Assembly (NCBI GenBank): GCA_963824085.1
Contig: CAWGNT010000023.1
Span: forward strand, 496,001-560,000
Direction of reading: 5' to 3'
Length of the DNA stretch: 64,000 bases
Source of the DNA: JARRNE01 sp963824085
GTDB lineage: Bacteria > Pseudomonadota > Gammaproteobacteria > Chromatiales > Chromatiaceae
Position 1 is the stretch's first letter. Each line of letters opens with the position of its first letter. This document shows, piece after piece, positions 43,201 to 53,360 of this stretch. The translations under genes were made by a program, and so were the position numbers. The notes below the pieces were generated by a model. The model did no database searches. It saw nothing but the letters and a program-made list of their open reading frames with translations, and had not been told where the DNA came from.

Positions 43201-43218
43201 AGCCCCCTTCCGGGGGCT
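43201..43218. other. Strong hairpin between convergent genes
   Basis: A perfect AGCCCCC / GGGGGCT stem with a TTCC loop, between the convergent DUF4124 and thioredoxin-fold genes. No T-run follows on either strand, so termination would have to be weak or Rho-assisted. It may also belong to the decayed GCTGG repeat that follows. Confidence 0.45.
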
Positions 43219-43243
43219 GGAAGCTGACGGCTAGAGGCTTCTC

Positions 43244-44278
43244 CTAAAATGCCCGCGTCACCCTCCAGCGCTGATAGCTCGGCTCGGCCAGATAGGCCTT
43301 ACTGGATATGTAGTTCAGTACGTTGCGCAGGCGATAGAAGCCGACGACGGAATCGACCCGCAGGATCTCTCCGCCCTTTTCGTCGAAGAAGATAATCGAA
43401 GGCGCGTAGAAGAGTCCGAGCTCCTGAGCCCACTTCCGTGCAGTGGTCCGCTCCCCTTTCGGGGTAATCACGGGCGTTTGCGACCACATGTCCAGCTGCA
43501 CGTTGTCGAACTGTTCGAAGAGTCCGTAGATCGCCGGGTCACGCAGCGCTTCACCGTGCAACACATCGCACGCATGGCAGTTTCCCTGCTCGAAGAACAC
43601 GGCCAGGGGCCCCTCACCGGGGAGACGACTGCGATTCAGGTTATAGGGAGGGGCCGCATAAAAGTCCTCCTCGTTCAGGTCGCCCGGTTCGAAGACCATC
43701 CGCCCCTCTCCACGCTCCAGATAGGCGCGAAACGACTCGCGCTTGTAGTGGCCGTCGGCCACGTACTCCAGAGCAGCGCGAAACTGATACGGGGGATAAT
43801 AGCCGCGCAGGGCCAACGCCTGTCGGCCGTCACGGTCGTAGAAGATGATGGAGGGGGTGAAGTCGGTCTTGTGCTTGAGGGCAAGGTCCCGCTCAGTGGT
43901 TGCCTCGCCGTCGACGTCCGTGACCTCCTCCACGCCCCAGATGTCGATGGGCACAAGGTCGAAGTGGCGTTTGGTGTACTCCACGATGTCGGGCATCCCG
44001 AAGTTCACTTTGATGAGCTTGTGGCAGTAAGCACAACGGCGCTGGCCGAAGTAGACCATTAGCCCTCGCTTACCGGATGCGATCGCCGCCCTGAGGTCAT
44101 CGTCCAGATCGAGGAAGCTCTGCTTGAACCAGTCGGGGTACTGGAGCACCTCTCGGCGGGGGGAGTCGTCGAAGCTGTACAGGTCGACGTCGTCTGCGAC
44201 AATCGCGCGGGAGGCCGTGGACAGAGTGCCTAGCCATAAGGTCACGGTCGCGGCCAGTATCGAGGATAAACGGATCAT
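43244..44278 (-). CDS. Exported two-domain thioredoxin-fold protein
   Basis: A 344-residue protein with a signal peptide (residues 1 to about 24). It has two thioredoxin-like halves: the first with FGQRRCAYCHKLIKVNFG (CAYC) and TDFTPSIIFYDRDG, the second with FEQGNCHACDVLHGEALRD (CHAC) and FYAPSIIFFDEKGG. The exported SoxW-like thioredoxins of sulfur oxidisers share the first pattern. Both halves keep the CxxC motif, so it may be a periplasmic disulfide reductase. The reductant (for example a CcdA-type membrane protein) is not nearby. It stands alone, upstream of nudE on the same strand order. Confidence 0.83.
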   Translation of the reverse strand: MIRLSSILAATVTLWLGTLSTASRAIVADDVDLYSFDDSPRREVLQYPDWFKQSFLDLDDDLRAAIASGKRGLMVYFGQRRCAYCHKLIKVNFGMPDIVEYTKRHFDLVPIDIWGVEEVTDVDGEATTERDLALKHKTDFTPSIIFYDRDGRQALALRGYYPPYQFRAALEYVADGHYKRESFRAYLERGEGRMVFEPGDLNEEDFYAAPPYNLNRSRLPGEGPLAVFFEQGNCHACDVLHGEALRDPAIYGLFEQFDNVQLDMWSQTPVITPKGERTTARKWAQELGLFYAPSIIFFDEKGGEILRVDSVVGFYRLRNVLNYISSKAYLAEPSYQRWRVTRAF

Positions 44279-44381
44279 CTCTCGCCTCCGTTAGTCGATC
44301 CCCTCCCCTACCCCGGCAGCCAATCGCGACACGCGCGAGAATCCGGTGCACGGAGCCGGTGTGGACACGCCCCTATTGCAC

Positions 44382-44969
44382 TCAATAGACGCCTGCTTCG
44401 TCCATTGAGGATTTCCCCGACTCCCGTTCGAGAAACCGGCGAACCAGGTAAAGGGCCGTGATGGATCGCGCCTCGGTGAAATCCGGGCGCTCCAGCAGGC
44501 CGTCCATGTCTTGCAGCGGCCACGGGACCACCTCGACAGGCTCCGGCTCGTCCCCCTCCGATCGGTGCGGAAAGAGGTCCCTGGCGAGCACGATGTGAGT
44601 GGTGTGCTGGATATAGCCTGGGGCCAGGGACACCGTATGCACCTGACGCAAATCCCGTGCTCCGTAGCCGACCTCCTCGCGCATCTCCCGCTGGGCGGCG
44701 GTCAAGGCGTCTTCTCCCGCCTCCATGATGCCTTTCGCAAGACCGAGCTCGTAACGGTCGCTCCCGGCAGCATACTCGCGAATCAGCAGCACGGTATGCG
44801 CGTCGAGCAGGGGAACGATCAAGACGGAGGCCTGCCCCCCGGGGATCCGTTCGAAGCGGCGACGGTTGCCGTTAGCGAACTCCAGCTCGACCTCCTCGAC
44901 CCGAAACACTCTCGTCTCGGCGACCAGCCTGCGCCCGAGGATCTTTGGTTTCGCTCTCATGCGCGCCAT
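44382..44969 (-). CDS. nudE: ADP compounds hydrolase (Nudix)
   Basis: A Nudix hydrolase of 195 residues that cleaves ADP-ribose, NADH-type dinucleotides and Ap(n)A. The Nudix box is complete: GIMEAGEDALTAAQREMREE followed by VGY. Upstream are PGGQASVLIVPLLDAHTVLL and REYAAGSDRYELGLAKG. Its divergent neighbour is yrfG, as in enterobacteria where nudE and yrfG lie close together, which supports the name over the general ADP-ribose pyrophosphatase. Length is near the family's (about 185). Confidence 0.9.
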   Translation of the reverse strand: MARMRAKPKILGRRLVAETRVFRVEEVELEFANGNRRRFERIPGGQASVLIVPLLDAHTVLLIREYAAGSDRYELGLAKGIMEAGEDALTAAQREMREEVGYGARDLRQVHTVSLAPGYIQHTTHIVLARDLFPHRSEGDEPEPVEVVPWPLQDMDGLLERPDFTEARSITALYLVRRFLERESGKSSMDEAGVY

Positions 44970-45059
44970 TGCGATCAGAACGCGGTCCCACGCTGACGCC
45001 GGGGATGAGCGTACGGGTCAAGTAACGGTCGGGCCCCCTTCGAGAAAGGAGAGCCGCAA

Positions 45060-45776
45060 GTGGTTATGCTATCTGTCATCACGAACACCCAGGCAGAGCC
45101 GACCGGACGCATGATCAACTGGAACACCGTGGACACTGTCTTTCTCGACATGGACGGCACACTGCTCGATCTTCACTTCGACAATCACTTCTGGCTGGAA
45201 CACGTCCCGCGACGATTCGCCGAAGCGCGCGGCGTCTCGTTCGAGCAGGCGCGCGCCGATCTGCTGAGTCGCTATCGCAGCCGTGAGGGAACCCTCGAGT
45301 GGTACTGCGTCGACCACTGGAGCCGCGAGCTGAGCCTGGACATCGCTCTCCTGAAGGAAGAGGTCGAACACCTGATCGCCGTCCATCCCCACGTATCGGA
45401 CTTCCTGGAGGCACTCGCGGAGCGCGGCAAACGGCGCGTGCTCGTGACCAATGCCCACCAGAAGTCGATCGCGCTCAAGATGGAGAAGACCCGTCTGGCG
45501 GGACACCTGGAGCGGATCATCTGCTCCCACGATCTCTCGGTCCCCAAGGAGTCCGAGGATTTCTGGCCTCGTGTGCAGACCATCGAGCCCTTCGATCCGA
45601 TGCGCACCCTGTTTATCGACGACAGTCCCACGGTGCTGCGCGCTGCAAGGGCCTACGGGTTCCGCTGGTTGATTGCCGTGCTCAGACCGGATTCCATGGC
45701 GCCGCCGCGCGAAGCGGGCGAGCTCGCTGCCATTTCCCACTTCTCCGACTTGCTCCCCGGGCTGAGGGCTGCGTGA
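45060..45776 (+). CDS. yrfG: GMP/IMP nucleotidase, HAD family
   Basis: A haloacid-dehalogenase-type nucleotidase of 238 residues. The catalytic motif DMDGT is in VFLDMDGTLLDLHFDNHFWL; motif II is VLVTNAHQKSIALKM; motifs III/IV are VPKESEDFWPRVQTIEPFDP and TLFIDDSPTVLRAA. The HFDNHFWLEHVP lead identifies the YrfG subgroup. The start is GTG at 45060, with AGGAG 8 bases upstream (45047–45051); ATG at 45111 would match the enteric N-terminus better but has no site. It is divergent from nudE and converges on rhlB. Confidence 0.9.
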   Translation: MVMLSVITNTQAEPTGRMINWNTVDTVFLDMDGTLLDLHFDNHFWLEHVPRRFAEARGVSFEQARADLLSRYRSREGTLEWYCVDHWSRELSLDIALLKEEVEHLIAVHPHVSDFLEALAERGKRRVLVTNAHQKSIALKMEKTRLAGHLERIICSHDLSVPKESEDFWPRVQTIEPFDPMRTLFIDDSPTVLRAARAYGFRWLIAVLRPDSMAPPREAGELAAISHFSDLLPGLRAA

Positions 45777-45787
45777 CCCACTTGCCT

Positions 45788-47203
45788 TCAGGTGGGCGCC
45801 GTGACGGCCGTTTCACCAGGCTCCGCCGCAGGTTTCCGGGTACGCCGACGGCGGCGCTTCTTGGCGGGCTCGGCATCAGCGCCCTTTACTTCCTCCTTCG
45901 GTTGCTCGCGGTCGCTCGACTTGCCGTGCGGCTTGCGCTGCCCGCCGCGGGCATGGTGCTTGTCTTTGGCATGGTGCCTGTCTTTGGCATGGGGCCGCCT
46001 CTCCGGACGAACGCGGCTCTTCGGATCCACCTCGGCGAGCAGGTCCGGCTGTAGCGGCTCGACCCGGATCTTGGCGCCGATGAATGCCTCAATGTCCGGC
46101 AAGCAGAAGGCGTACGTCTCGCACACAAAGCTGATGGCGTCGCCCGCGGCACCAGCCCGCGCGGTGCGGCCGATGCGATGGACGTAGTCTTCCGCATCGT
46201 CCGGAAGGTCGTAGTTGATCACGTGCGTGACATCCGGAATGTGTAGACCGCGGGCCGCGACGTCCGTCGCGACCAGGATCGGCAGCTCCCCCTCCTGGAA
46301 CTGCCTGAGAAGCTTGAGGCGTTTCTTCTGGGGGACATCGCCGGAGAGGATTGCCGCCTTGAGTCCGTTCCCGGCAAGGTACCCCCATATGCGCTCGGTC
46401 TCGCGTTTGGTGTTGGCGAAAACCATCACGCGCCCGTCCTCTATGCGGCGCATCAGGCCGATCAGGAGCGGGATCTTCTCCTCGTTCGCCGTCATGTAGC
46501 AGCGCTGATCGACACGCTCGGCGGTGACCTGGTCCGGCTCGACCTTGATCAACGCCGGGTCGTTCATGTGCTCGTAAGCGAGCTCCGTCACCCGATAGGA
46601 GAGGGTCGCCGAGAACAGCATCCCGAGGCGGTGCTCTGGCCGCGGCATGCGCCGCAGCAGGTAGCGGATATCCTTGATGAAACCGAGGTCGAACATGCGG
46701 TCGGCCTCGTCGATCACGACCACGTCCACCTGCTGCAGGTCGAACACCCGCTGCTTGTAGTAGTCGATCAGGCGCCCCGGGGTGCCGATGAGGATATCGA
46801 CGCCTTGCGCGAGGTCCTCGCGCTGCTGCTGATAGCCGGTACCGCCGAAGGCAAGCCCGACGCGAAAGCCCGTGTGCCTCGCGAGAACCAGCGTATCCTT
46901 GTGTATCTGAACCGCGAGCTCGCGTGTCGGGGCGACGATGAAGGCACGCGGCTGCGTCGGCCGGCGCTCTGGGCGCTCGGGACGGATGAGCAGGCGGTGC
47001 AGCGCGGCCACCAGAAAGGCCGCAGTCTTCCCTGTTCCGGTCTGAGCCTGCCCCGCGACGTCGTGACCCGCCAGGGCGGTGGGGAGCGTCTGGGCCTGGA
47101 TCGGCGTGCAGCGGACGAACGGGGCGTCGGCGAGACCCTGGAGGATGCGCTGATCGAGATTGAAGGAATCGAACCGTATGTCCGTTAGGTGTGTTTGAGG
47201 CAT
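45788..47203 (-). CDS. rhlB: DEAD-box RNA helicase RhlB
   Basis: An ATP-dependent RNA helicase that, in enterics, is part of the RNase E degradosome. The 471-residue protein has the Q-motif and PIQAQTLPTALAGHDVAGQA, Walker A QTGTGKTAAF, PTRELAVQI, GTPGRLIDYY, the DEAD box VVVIDEADRMFDLGF, SATLS, and motifs ARGLHIPDVTHVINYDLP and HRIGRTARAG. The tail from about residue 395 is disordered and basic, with the repeated unit HAKDRHHAKDKHHARGG and KKRRRRRTRK. The rhlB–trxA–rho order is conserved in gammaproteobacteria, which fixes the RhlB name. RraA and Rho are also in this window. Confidence 0.94.
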   Translation of the reverse strand: MPQTHLTDIRFDSFNLDQRILQGLADAPFVRCTPIQAQTLPTALAGHDVAGQAQTGTGKTAAFLVAALHRLLIRPERPERRPTQPRAFIVAPTRELAVQIHKDTLVLARHTGFRVGLAFGGTGYQQQREDLAQGVDILIGTPGRLIDYYKQRVFDLQQVDVVVIDEADRMFDLGFIKDIRYLLRRMPRPEHRLGMLFSATLSYRVTELAYEHMNDPALIKVEPDQVTAERVDQRCYMTANEEKIPLLIGLMRRIEDGRVMVFANTKRETERIWGYLAGNGLKAAILSGDVPQKKRLKLLRQFQEGELPILVATDVAARGLHIPDVTHVINYDLPDDAEDYVHRIGRTARAGAAGDAISFVCETYAFCLPDIEAFIGAKIRVEPLQPDLLAEVDPKSRVRPERRPHAKDRHHAKDKHHARGGQRKPHGKSSDREQPKEEVKGADAEPAKKRRRRRTRKPAAEPGETAVTAPT

Positions 47204-47400
47204 TTAGAGATGGGGGAATGCTGGGTAGTCGTCCATCGACGCAGAGGACTTGCAAATTTGGAGTTTCTTGGCTGAAATAGCATCTTACCCAAGGGCACAT
47301 CCCAACACCAAATCGCCCCCCTGCTCTTCCGTCCTTGCGCACGACACCTGCAGGACGACTCTAGTATCCGTTAGACCGAATCAACGGGAGACTATCTCAA

Positions 47401-47727
47401 GTGAGCGACCGCATCGTCCATGTGACGGATGACTCCTTTGAACAGGAAGTACTGCAATCTTCCGACCCCGTGCTGGTGGACTATTGGGCCGACTGGTGCG
47501 GCCCCTGCAAGATGATCGCCCCGGTGCTCGACGAGATCGCAGATGAGTATGCGGGCAAGATCAGGGTGGCCAAGCTCAACATCGACGAAAACCCGACCAC
47601 GCCACCCAGGTACGGGATCAGGGGCATCCCGACGCTGATGCTGTTCAAGCAGGGAGAGGTCGAGGCGACCAAGGTCGGCGCCGTCTCCAAGTCTCAGCTC
47701 ACAGCCTTCATCGACAGCAACCTATAG
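47401..47727 (+). CDS. trxA: Thioredoxin 1
   Basis: The standard cytoplasmic thioredoxin, 108 residues, with the active site W32-C33-G-P-C36 in VDYWADWCGPCKMIAPVLDE and the cis-proline loop GIRGIPTLMLFK. Start is GTG at 47401. It is divergent from rhlB across 197 bp and upstream of rho (179 bp), the usual gene order. It reduces disulfides in ribonucleotide reductase, PAPS reductase and others. The CAPC protein at 3952 is a second member of the fold. Confidence 0.97.
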   Translation: MSDRIVHVTDDSFEQEVLQSSDPVLVDYWADWCGPCKMIAPVLDEIADEYAGKIRVAKLNIDENPTTPPRYGIRGIPTLMLFKQGEVEATKVGAVSKSQLTAFIDSNL

Positions 47728-47783
47728 CAGAATCCCGACGAGAGACCCGATCCGTCGACCAAGATCCGTAGACGCGCTTCCAG

Positions 47784-47808
47784 CGGAGCGATCCGTTCTG
47801 GCGCTCCG
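47784..47808 (+). other. Hairpin in the rho leader
   Basis: A perfect 7-bp stem CGGAGCG / CGCTCCG with an 11-base loop, about 100 bp upstream of rho. No T-run follows. rho is autoregulated through its leader in enterobacteria; whether this hairpin takes part is unknown. Confidence 0.35.
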
Positions 47809-47905
47809 TTCTGCCGATACACCAGCCGTCCCCGCACCACTGCCTGTCCCGCGTCGGGCGATCGGGCGCGGAGAACAAACCCGTGGCATTACCTCGGAAA
47901 ACCTC

Positions 47906-49162
<1,257 letters not shown>

Positions 49163-49194
49163 GCCCAGCCGACCGAAACGGAAGCTCGCACTCG

Positions 49195-49857
49195 ATGCAT
49201 GCAATGATCCTTGCCGCGGGCCGCGGCGAGCGCATGCGTCCCCTCACTGACGAGACCCCAAAGCCCCTGCTCGAGGTCGGCGGAAAGCCGCTCATCGTCT
49301 ATCTGATAGAGGGACTGGCGGCGGCCGGATTCTCCCAGCTGGTGATCAACCACGCCCACCTCGGGGACCGCATCGAGCGGAATCTGGGCGGCGGTGCACG
49401 CTGGGGTCTGGAGATTCGCTACTCCCCGGAGGAACCGGCGCTGGAGACGGGAGGCGGCATCTTTCGCGCGTTGCCGCTGCTTGGCCCAGGCCCCTTCCTC
49501 GTCGTGAACGGCGACATCTGGACCGACATGGACTTCAGCCGACTCCGTCTCGGTGCGGATCGGCTTGCGCACCTAGTCCTTGTGGACAACCCGGCCCACC
49601 ACCCGCGCGGCGACTTCACCCTGCACGGCGCCGACGTTCGCACGCAGGGCGAGCCCCGCTACACCTTCGCGGGCGTTGGCCTATACCGTCCGGATCTGTT
49701 CCGCGGCTGTGTGCCGGGCGCCTTCCCGCTGGCACCGCTCCTGCGTTCCGCCATGTCGAAAGGACGCGTGAGCGGCGAGCACTTCGCCGGCCGCTGGCTC
49801 GACATCGGCACCCCTGCGCGTTTACAAGCACTGGACCACATGCTAAAGCTTGGTTAG
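49195..49857 (+). CDS. murU: N-acetylmuramate-1-phosphate uridylyltransferase
   Basis: A sugar-nucleotide transferase of 220 residues. The N-terminus MHAMILAAGRGERMRPLTDE followed by TPKPLLEVGGKPLI is the nucleotidyltransferase signature; FLVVNGDIWTDMDFS is the metal site. The short length and this N-terminus match MurU, which makes UDP-MurNAc in the muropeptide recycling route that bypasses MurA (fosfomycin tolerance in pseudomonads). Its kinase partner AmgK is not next to it here, so the exact substrate is inferred. It begins 32 bp after rho; the longer frame overlapping rho is rejected. The ligase-like gene follows. Confidence 0.84.
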   Translation: MHAMILAAGRGERMRPLTDETPKPLLEVGGKPLIVYLIEGLAAAGFSQLVINHAHLGDRIERNLGGGARWGLEIRYSPEEPALETGGGIFRALPLLGPGPFLVVNGDIWTDMDFSRLRLGADRLAHLVLVDNPAHHPRGDFTLHGADVRTQGEPRYTFAGVGLYRPDLFRGCVPGAFPLAPLLRSAMSKGRVSGEHFAGRWLDIGTPARLQALDHMLKLG

Positions 49858-49971
49858 GCGACGAAGGGATCCGGACCGCTGGCAGCCCGCCCGCCGATGC
49901 AACACAGGCGCGCCCACCGCATGGAGGTCACCAGGGGCTTTCGTAAACTTCGGGTTCCTTCGGGCGCACTC

Positions 49972-51390
49972 ATGGGCCAGGAGATCCAGGCATCGCGTTT
50001 CACAAAGGCTGACTTTGCGGCCTTCCAGGAGCGCCTGCGGGTCGAGACGGAGCTGCTCGAGCATTGGTTCGATAGCGGGGTTTTTGGCACGACCCCGAAG
50101 GCGGGAGGGTTCGAGCTCGAGGCATGTTTGGTCGGTTCCGACATGCAGCCCGCGTGCGTCATCGAGCCCTTCCTGGAAGGCATGGACGACCCGCTGGTCG
50201 TGCCCGAGCTCGCCACCTTCAACGTCGAGATCAACGGCACCCCGCAGCTCTTGCAGGCAGATGCCCTGAGCCGCATGGCCACTGAGCTCGGGGCCACCTG
50301 GGCGCGATGCCACGGTGTAGCTGCGGGTCTCGATGCGCGGCTTGCCATGATCGGCATCCTCCCGACGCTGCGGCCCGAGCATCTGGACACGAACAACATG
50401 GCACCGCGCAACCGGTATCGGGCGCTCAACGAACGGATCTTTGCCCTTCGCCGCGGCCGTCCCTTGACTCTGGACATCAAGGGGAAAGACCACCTCTTGC
50501 TTGAGCACCAGGACGTGATGCTCGAGTCTGCCGCCACCTCCTTCCAAATCCACCTCAAGGTTCGACCCGACGAGGCCGCCCGTGTCTACAACAGCTCGAA
50601 GATCCTTGCCGCACCGATGGTCGCCGTCAGCGCCAATTCGCCGTTCCTGTTCGGCCGTGACCTCTGGGAGGAGAGCCGCATCCCGCTCTTCGAGCAAGCG
50701 GTCTCCGTCGGCGGCTCGACCTTTTCGGAGCGGGTAACCTTCGGCCTGCGCTACGTGGAGAAATCCGTTGCCGAGTGTTTCCGCGCCAATCTCGCCCGCT
50801 TTCCGGTTCTCTTGCCGCAGGTAATGGACGAGCCGCCCGAACGGCTCGCCCATTTGCGTCTTCACAACGGCACCATCTGGCGCTGGAACCGGCCTCTGAT
50901 TGGCTGGGACAGCGCCGGGCCACCCCATCTGCGTATCGAGCACCGCGTCGTGCCCGCCGGTCCGACCGTTGCGGATGCCGTCGCCAATGCCGCCCTGTAC
51001 TTCGGGGCCGTCCACTCCCTCGCCTGTGACCCGGCGCCGCCGGAGCATCGGGTGCCATTCCTCGCGGCCCGCACCAACTTCTATGCCGCCGCGCAGGCCG
51101 GCCTCCGAGCCCAGATCCAGTGGCTGGACGGCCGCCAGACAGCCCTGGCAGAGGTGCTTGCGGCCGACCTCCTGCCCAGAGCACGCCGCGGTCTGCTCGA
51201 CCTTGGGATCGATCCGCCCGAAGTAGATCTGTGGCTCGGAATCATCGACGGCCGACTGCGCACCGGACAAACGGGCGCCGCTTGGCAGCGCGCCTTCGCG
51301 CAACGGTATGGCCACGACATGGGTTCGCTCACCAGCGCGTACTTGGAGCGGCAGCAGGCAGGCCGCCCCGTCCACGAGTGGACGCTATAA
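49972..51390 (+). CDS. Glutamate–cysteine ligase-like (COG2170/GCS2-type) protein
   Basis: A 472-residue protein related to the YbdK-type carboxylate–amine ligases. It starts MGQEIQASRFTKADFAAFQE, then GGFELEACLVGSDMQPACVI and PELATFNVEINGTPQLLQAD, matching the GFELEAWLVD-type lead of this group; the metal-binding LTLDIKGKDHLLLEHQDVML and RIEHRVVPAGPTVADAVANA also fit. The family forms amide bonds with ATP; the substrate is unknown. The start is ATG at 49972; an ATG at 49897 lacks support. The gene for an M14-type deacylase follows 36 bp later, so the two are probably co-expressed. Identification rests on remembered sequence only. Confidence 0.7.
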   Translation: MGQEIQASRFTKADFAAFQERLRVETELLEHWFDSGVFGTTPKAGGFELEACLVGSDMQPACVIEPFLEGMDDPLVVPELATFNVEINGTPQLLQADALSRMATELGATWARCHGVAAGLDARLAMIGILPTLRPEHLDTNNMAPRNRYRALNERIFALRRGRPLTLDIKGKDHLLLEHQDVMLESAATSFQIHLKVRPDEAARVYNSSKILAAPMVAVSANSPFLFGRDLWEESRIPLFEQAVSVGGSTFSERVTFGLRYVEKSVAECFRANLARFPVLLPQVMDEPPERLAHLRLHNGTIWRWNRPLIGWDSAGPPHLRIEHRVVPAGPTVADAVANAALYFGAVHSLACDPAPPEHRVPFLAARTNFYAAAQAGLRAQIQWLDGRQTALAEVLAADLLPRARRGLLDLGIDPPEVDLWLGIIDGRLRTGQTGAAWQRAFAQRYGHDMGSLTSAYLERQQAGRPVHEWTL

Positions 51391-51426
51391 TTCGTGTTTT
51401 TCCGCCATCGCTGCTAGCGCCAAGAT

Positions 51427-52461
51427 ATGCTGAAGGAGCTCGAAGGCATCCCCGAGGGACTTCTTGAAACCGAGACGCGCCACCTCGAACGGCTGTTGGG
51501 CGGACCCACCCTCCTCCATCTGGCTGGCGAGCGCCAGCCCGCCCTCTTCGTCTCGGTGCTGATGCATGGCAACGAGACCGTGGGCTGGGAGAGCATGCGT
51601 GCCCTACTGCGCAATTACCTGGAGCGGTTCGGGGCGCTACGGCTGCCGCGCACCTTGAGCCTCTTCATCGGTAACGTCTCGGCGGCCGCGACCGGCCAGC
51701 GCTGCACACCGGGGCAGCCCGACTACAACCGCGTGTGGCCAGGTACGGACCTGCCACCGTCGCCGGAGCGGGCGATGATGCAGGAGGTCGTCGGGATCAT
51801 GGAGGAAAGGGGCGTCTTCGCAAGTGTGGACATCCACAATAACACCGGCTGCAATCCGCACTACGGCTGTGTAAATGTCCTGGAAAACCGGTTCCTGCAC
51901 CTCGCCACCCTCTTCAGCCGAACAGTGGTCTACTTTCTTCGGCCGCGAGGGGTCCAGTCCATGGGCATGGCCAAGCTATGCCCGGCGGTGACCCTGGAAT
52001 GCGGCAAGGTGGGAGACCGGCACGGTACCGAGCACGCCATGGAATATCTGGATGCCTGCCTTCATCTGTCCGCCCTACCCAGTCATCCTGTAGCGCCCCA
52101 CGACATCGACCTCTTCCACACGGTGGCCCAGGTCAAGGTGCCGAAGGACGTCAGCTTCGGGTTTCCGCCTGGGGTGGCGGAGATTCTCTTTTCGCCAGAG
52201 CTGGAGCGGCTCAATTTTCGCGAGCTGCCCCGAGGCACTGCCCTGGGCCGGGTGCGGGGAGACAATGGGATGCGTCTCGACGTTCGAGACGAGCATGGCC
52301 GAGACGTGGCTGGGCGCTATTTGCACCTGGAGGACGGCGAGCTCCGTCTGACGCTGCCGGTGATGCCGTCGATGCTTACCCGCAACGAAGCGGTTATCCG
52401 CCAAGATTGCCTGTGCTACCTGATGGAGCGCTACAACGACCACGTCCCACAGCGGGACTGA
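51427..52461 (+). CDS. M14-type aspartoacylase/succinylglutamate desuccinylase-like protein
   Basis: A zinc carboxypeptidase-fold protein of 344 residues. The zinc motif HGNE is at residues 47–50 (VSVLMHGNETVGWESMRAL), RVWPGTDLPPSPERA holds the arginine, and SVDIHNNTGCNPHYG carries the third zinc ligand. TLECGKVGDRHGTEHAMEYL contains the catalytic Glu. Family members remove acyl groups from amino acids such as N-acetylaspartate or succinylglutamate. Its substrate here is unknown. It starts 36 bp after the ligase-like gene, so the pair may make and break one amide-linked compound. The following gene converges on it. Confidence 0.82.
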   Translation: MLKELEGIPEGLLETETRHLERLLGGPTLLHLAGERQPALFVSVLMHGNETVGWESMRALLRNYLERFGALRLPRTLSLFIGNVSAAATGQRCTPGQPDYNRVWPGTDLPPSPERAMMQEVVGIMEERGVFASVDIHNNTGCNPHYGCVNVLENRFLHLATLFSRTVVYFLRPRGVQSMGMAKLCPAVTLECGKVGDRHGTEHAMEYLDACLHLSALPSHPVAPHDIDLFHTVAQVKVPKDVSFGFPPGVAEILFSPELERLNFRELPRGTALGRVRGDNGMRLDVRDEHGRDVAGRYLHLEDGELRLTLPVMPSMLTRNEAVIRQDCLCYLMERYNDHVPQRD

Positions 52462-52464
52462 GAC

Positions 52465-52486
52465 GCTGCCGCGCAGGGGCGGCAGC
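52465..52486. other. Hairpin between convergent genes
   Basis: A perfect 8-bp stem GCTGCCGC / GCGGCAGC with a 6-base loop, between the ends of the M14 gene and the YdcF-like gene. No T-run is present, so it may be only a bidirectional 3'-end structure. Confidence 0.45.
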
Positions 52487-52510
52487 CTCCGCGATAGGGC
52501 GACGCGTGCC

Positions 52511-53302
52511 TCAGAGCACGCCCGCCTTCGACCGCTCCGGTACCCCGCTGCTCAGGGTGTCTTTCAGCTGATACCAGGCTTGGCCGAGGTATTCGTGCAC
52601 CGCGTAGTAGCTGATCTCGAATGCGCCCGCACTTAAAAGCCAGTCCGTGTAGCGACCCTCACCCGGTTCGCGGTGGATGAAGGCCGTCGGTGCCGGGATG
52701 ACCTGGACCCCCATCCGCTCGAAGGCATCGACTGCCCGCCGCATGTGCCAGGCGTGGGTCACTAGCAGAACCCAATGGATACCGTTGCGGCGAAGCATTG
52801 GGACCGAGAATTCGGCGTTCTCCCATGTTGTCCGACTTCGGTCCTCGACGCCCGCCACCTTCACTCCGCATTCATCCTCCAGGACGCGCGCCATCAGCTG
52901 CCCCACTGGGGTTCCCTCTTCCGGCGGGCTGCCGCCGGTCACGTAAACCGGAAGACCCGTGTGTCGGCTCAGGAAGGCGCCGTAACGCACGCGCTGGAGC
53001 GTACGCTCCCCGATCGTATCGCCGCCGTACTCCGGAGCCCACGAATACCGCTCCGACCCCAAGATCAGAATAGCGTCGGCACCCGTGTTGGCCAGCTGGT
53101 CTGGCTCCAGTGCCGGATAGGGCTCGAGCCCGGCAGCAAGCCTCTCTGCCGCCGCCGGGAGACTCATCAGCGTGAGCAACGTCAACGCGGTAAAGATGAA
53201 GATGCGCCCCAAGACGCCCCTGACGATGAAGAACCCCACCAGAAGCAACAGAATGATCCCGCCCGGCGGCAGGATCAGGGCCTTGAGAACGGTGTAGAAC
53301 AT
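52511..53302 (-). CDS. YdcF/ElyC-family membrane protein (DUF218)
   Basis: A 263-residue protein with two N-terminal membrane helices (LKALILPPGGIILLLLVGFF and IFIFTALTLLTLMSLPAAAE) and a soluble DUF218 domain: ADAILILGSERYSW, RTLQRVRYGAFLSRHTGLPV, VYVTGGSPPEEGTPVGQLMA and LVTHAWHMRRAVDAFERMGV. ElyC-like relatives affect envelope and peptidoglycan precursor metabolism. ATG at 53302 is the family-like start (MFYTVLKALILPPGG); a longer frame begins inside the repeat at 53361–53480 and is rejected. It runs opposite to the M14 gene. Confidence 0.86.
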   Translation of the reverse strand: MFYTVLKALILPPGGIILLLLVGFFIVRGVLGRIFIFTALTLLTLMSLPAAAERLAAGLEPYPALEPDQLANTGADAILILGSERYSWAPEYGGDTIGERTLQRVRYGAFLSRHTGLPVYVTGGSPPEEGTPVGQLMARVLEDECGVKVAGVEDRSRTTWENAEFSVPMLRRNGIHWVLLVTHAWHMRRAVDAFERMGVQVIPAPTAFIHREPGEGRYTDWLLSAGAFEISYYAVHEYLGQAWYQLKDTLSSGVPERSKAGVL

Positions 53303-53360
53303 GGTTTTGCTTGTCGAGAGCCTCGCTCGGCGCCGGTCGGGGGCCTTTTGGTACAGCCAC

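Larger units (their letters stand above)
42883..43243. other. 361-bp gap with inverted-repeat unit and hairpin
   Basis: Between the DUF4124 gene and the convergent thioredoxin-fold gene I see no supported gene. A 30-codon frame from ATG at 43086 lacks a ribosome binding site. The gap holds the inverted-repeat unit 42965–43066 and the hairpin 43201–43218. A run of GCTGG-type units lies at 43212–43236. Confidence 0.5.
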
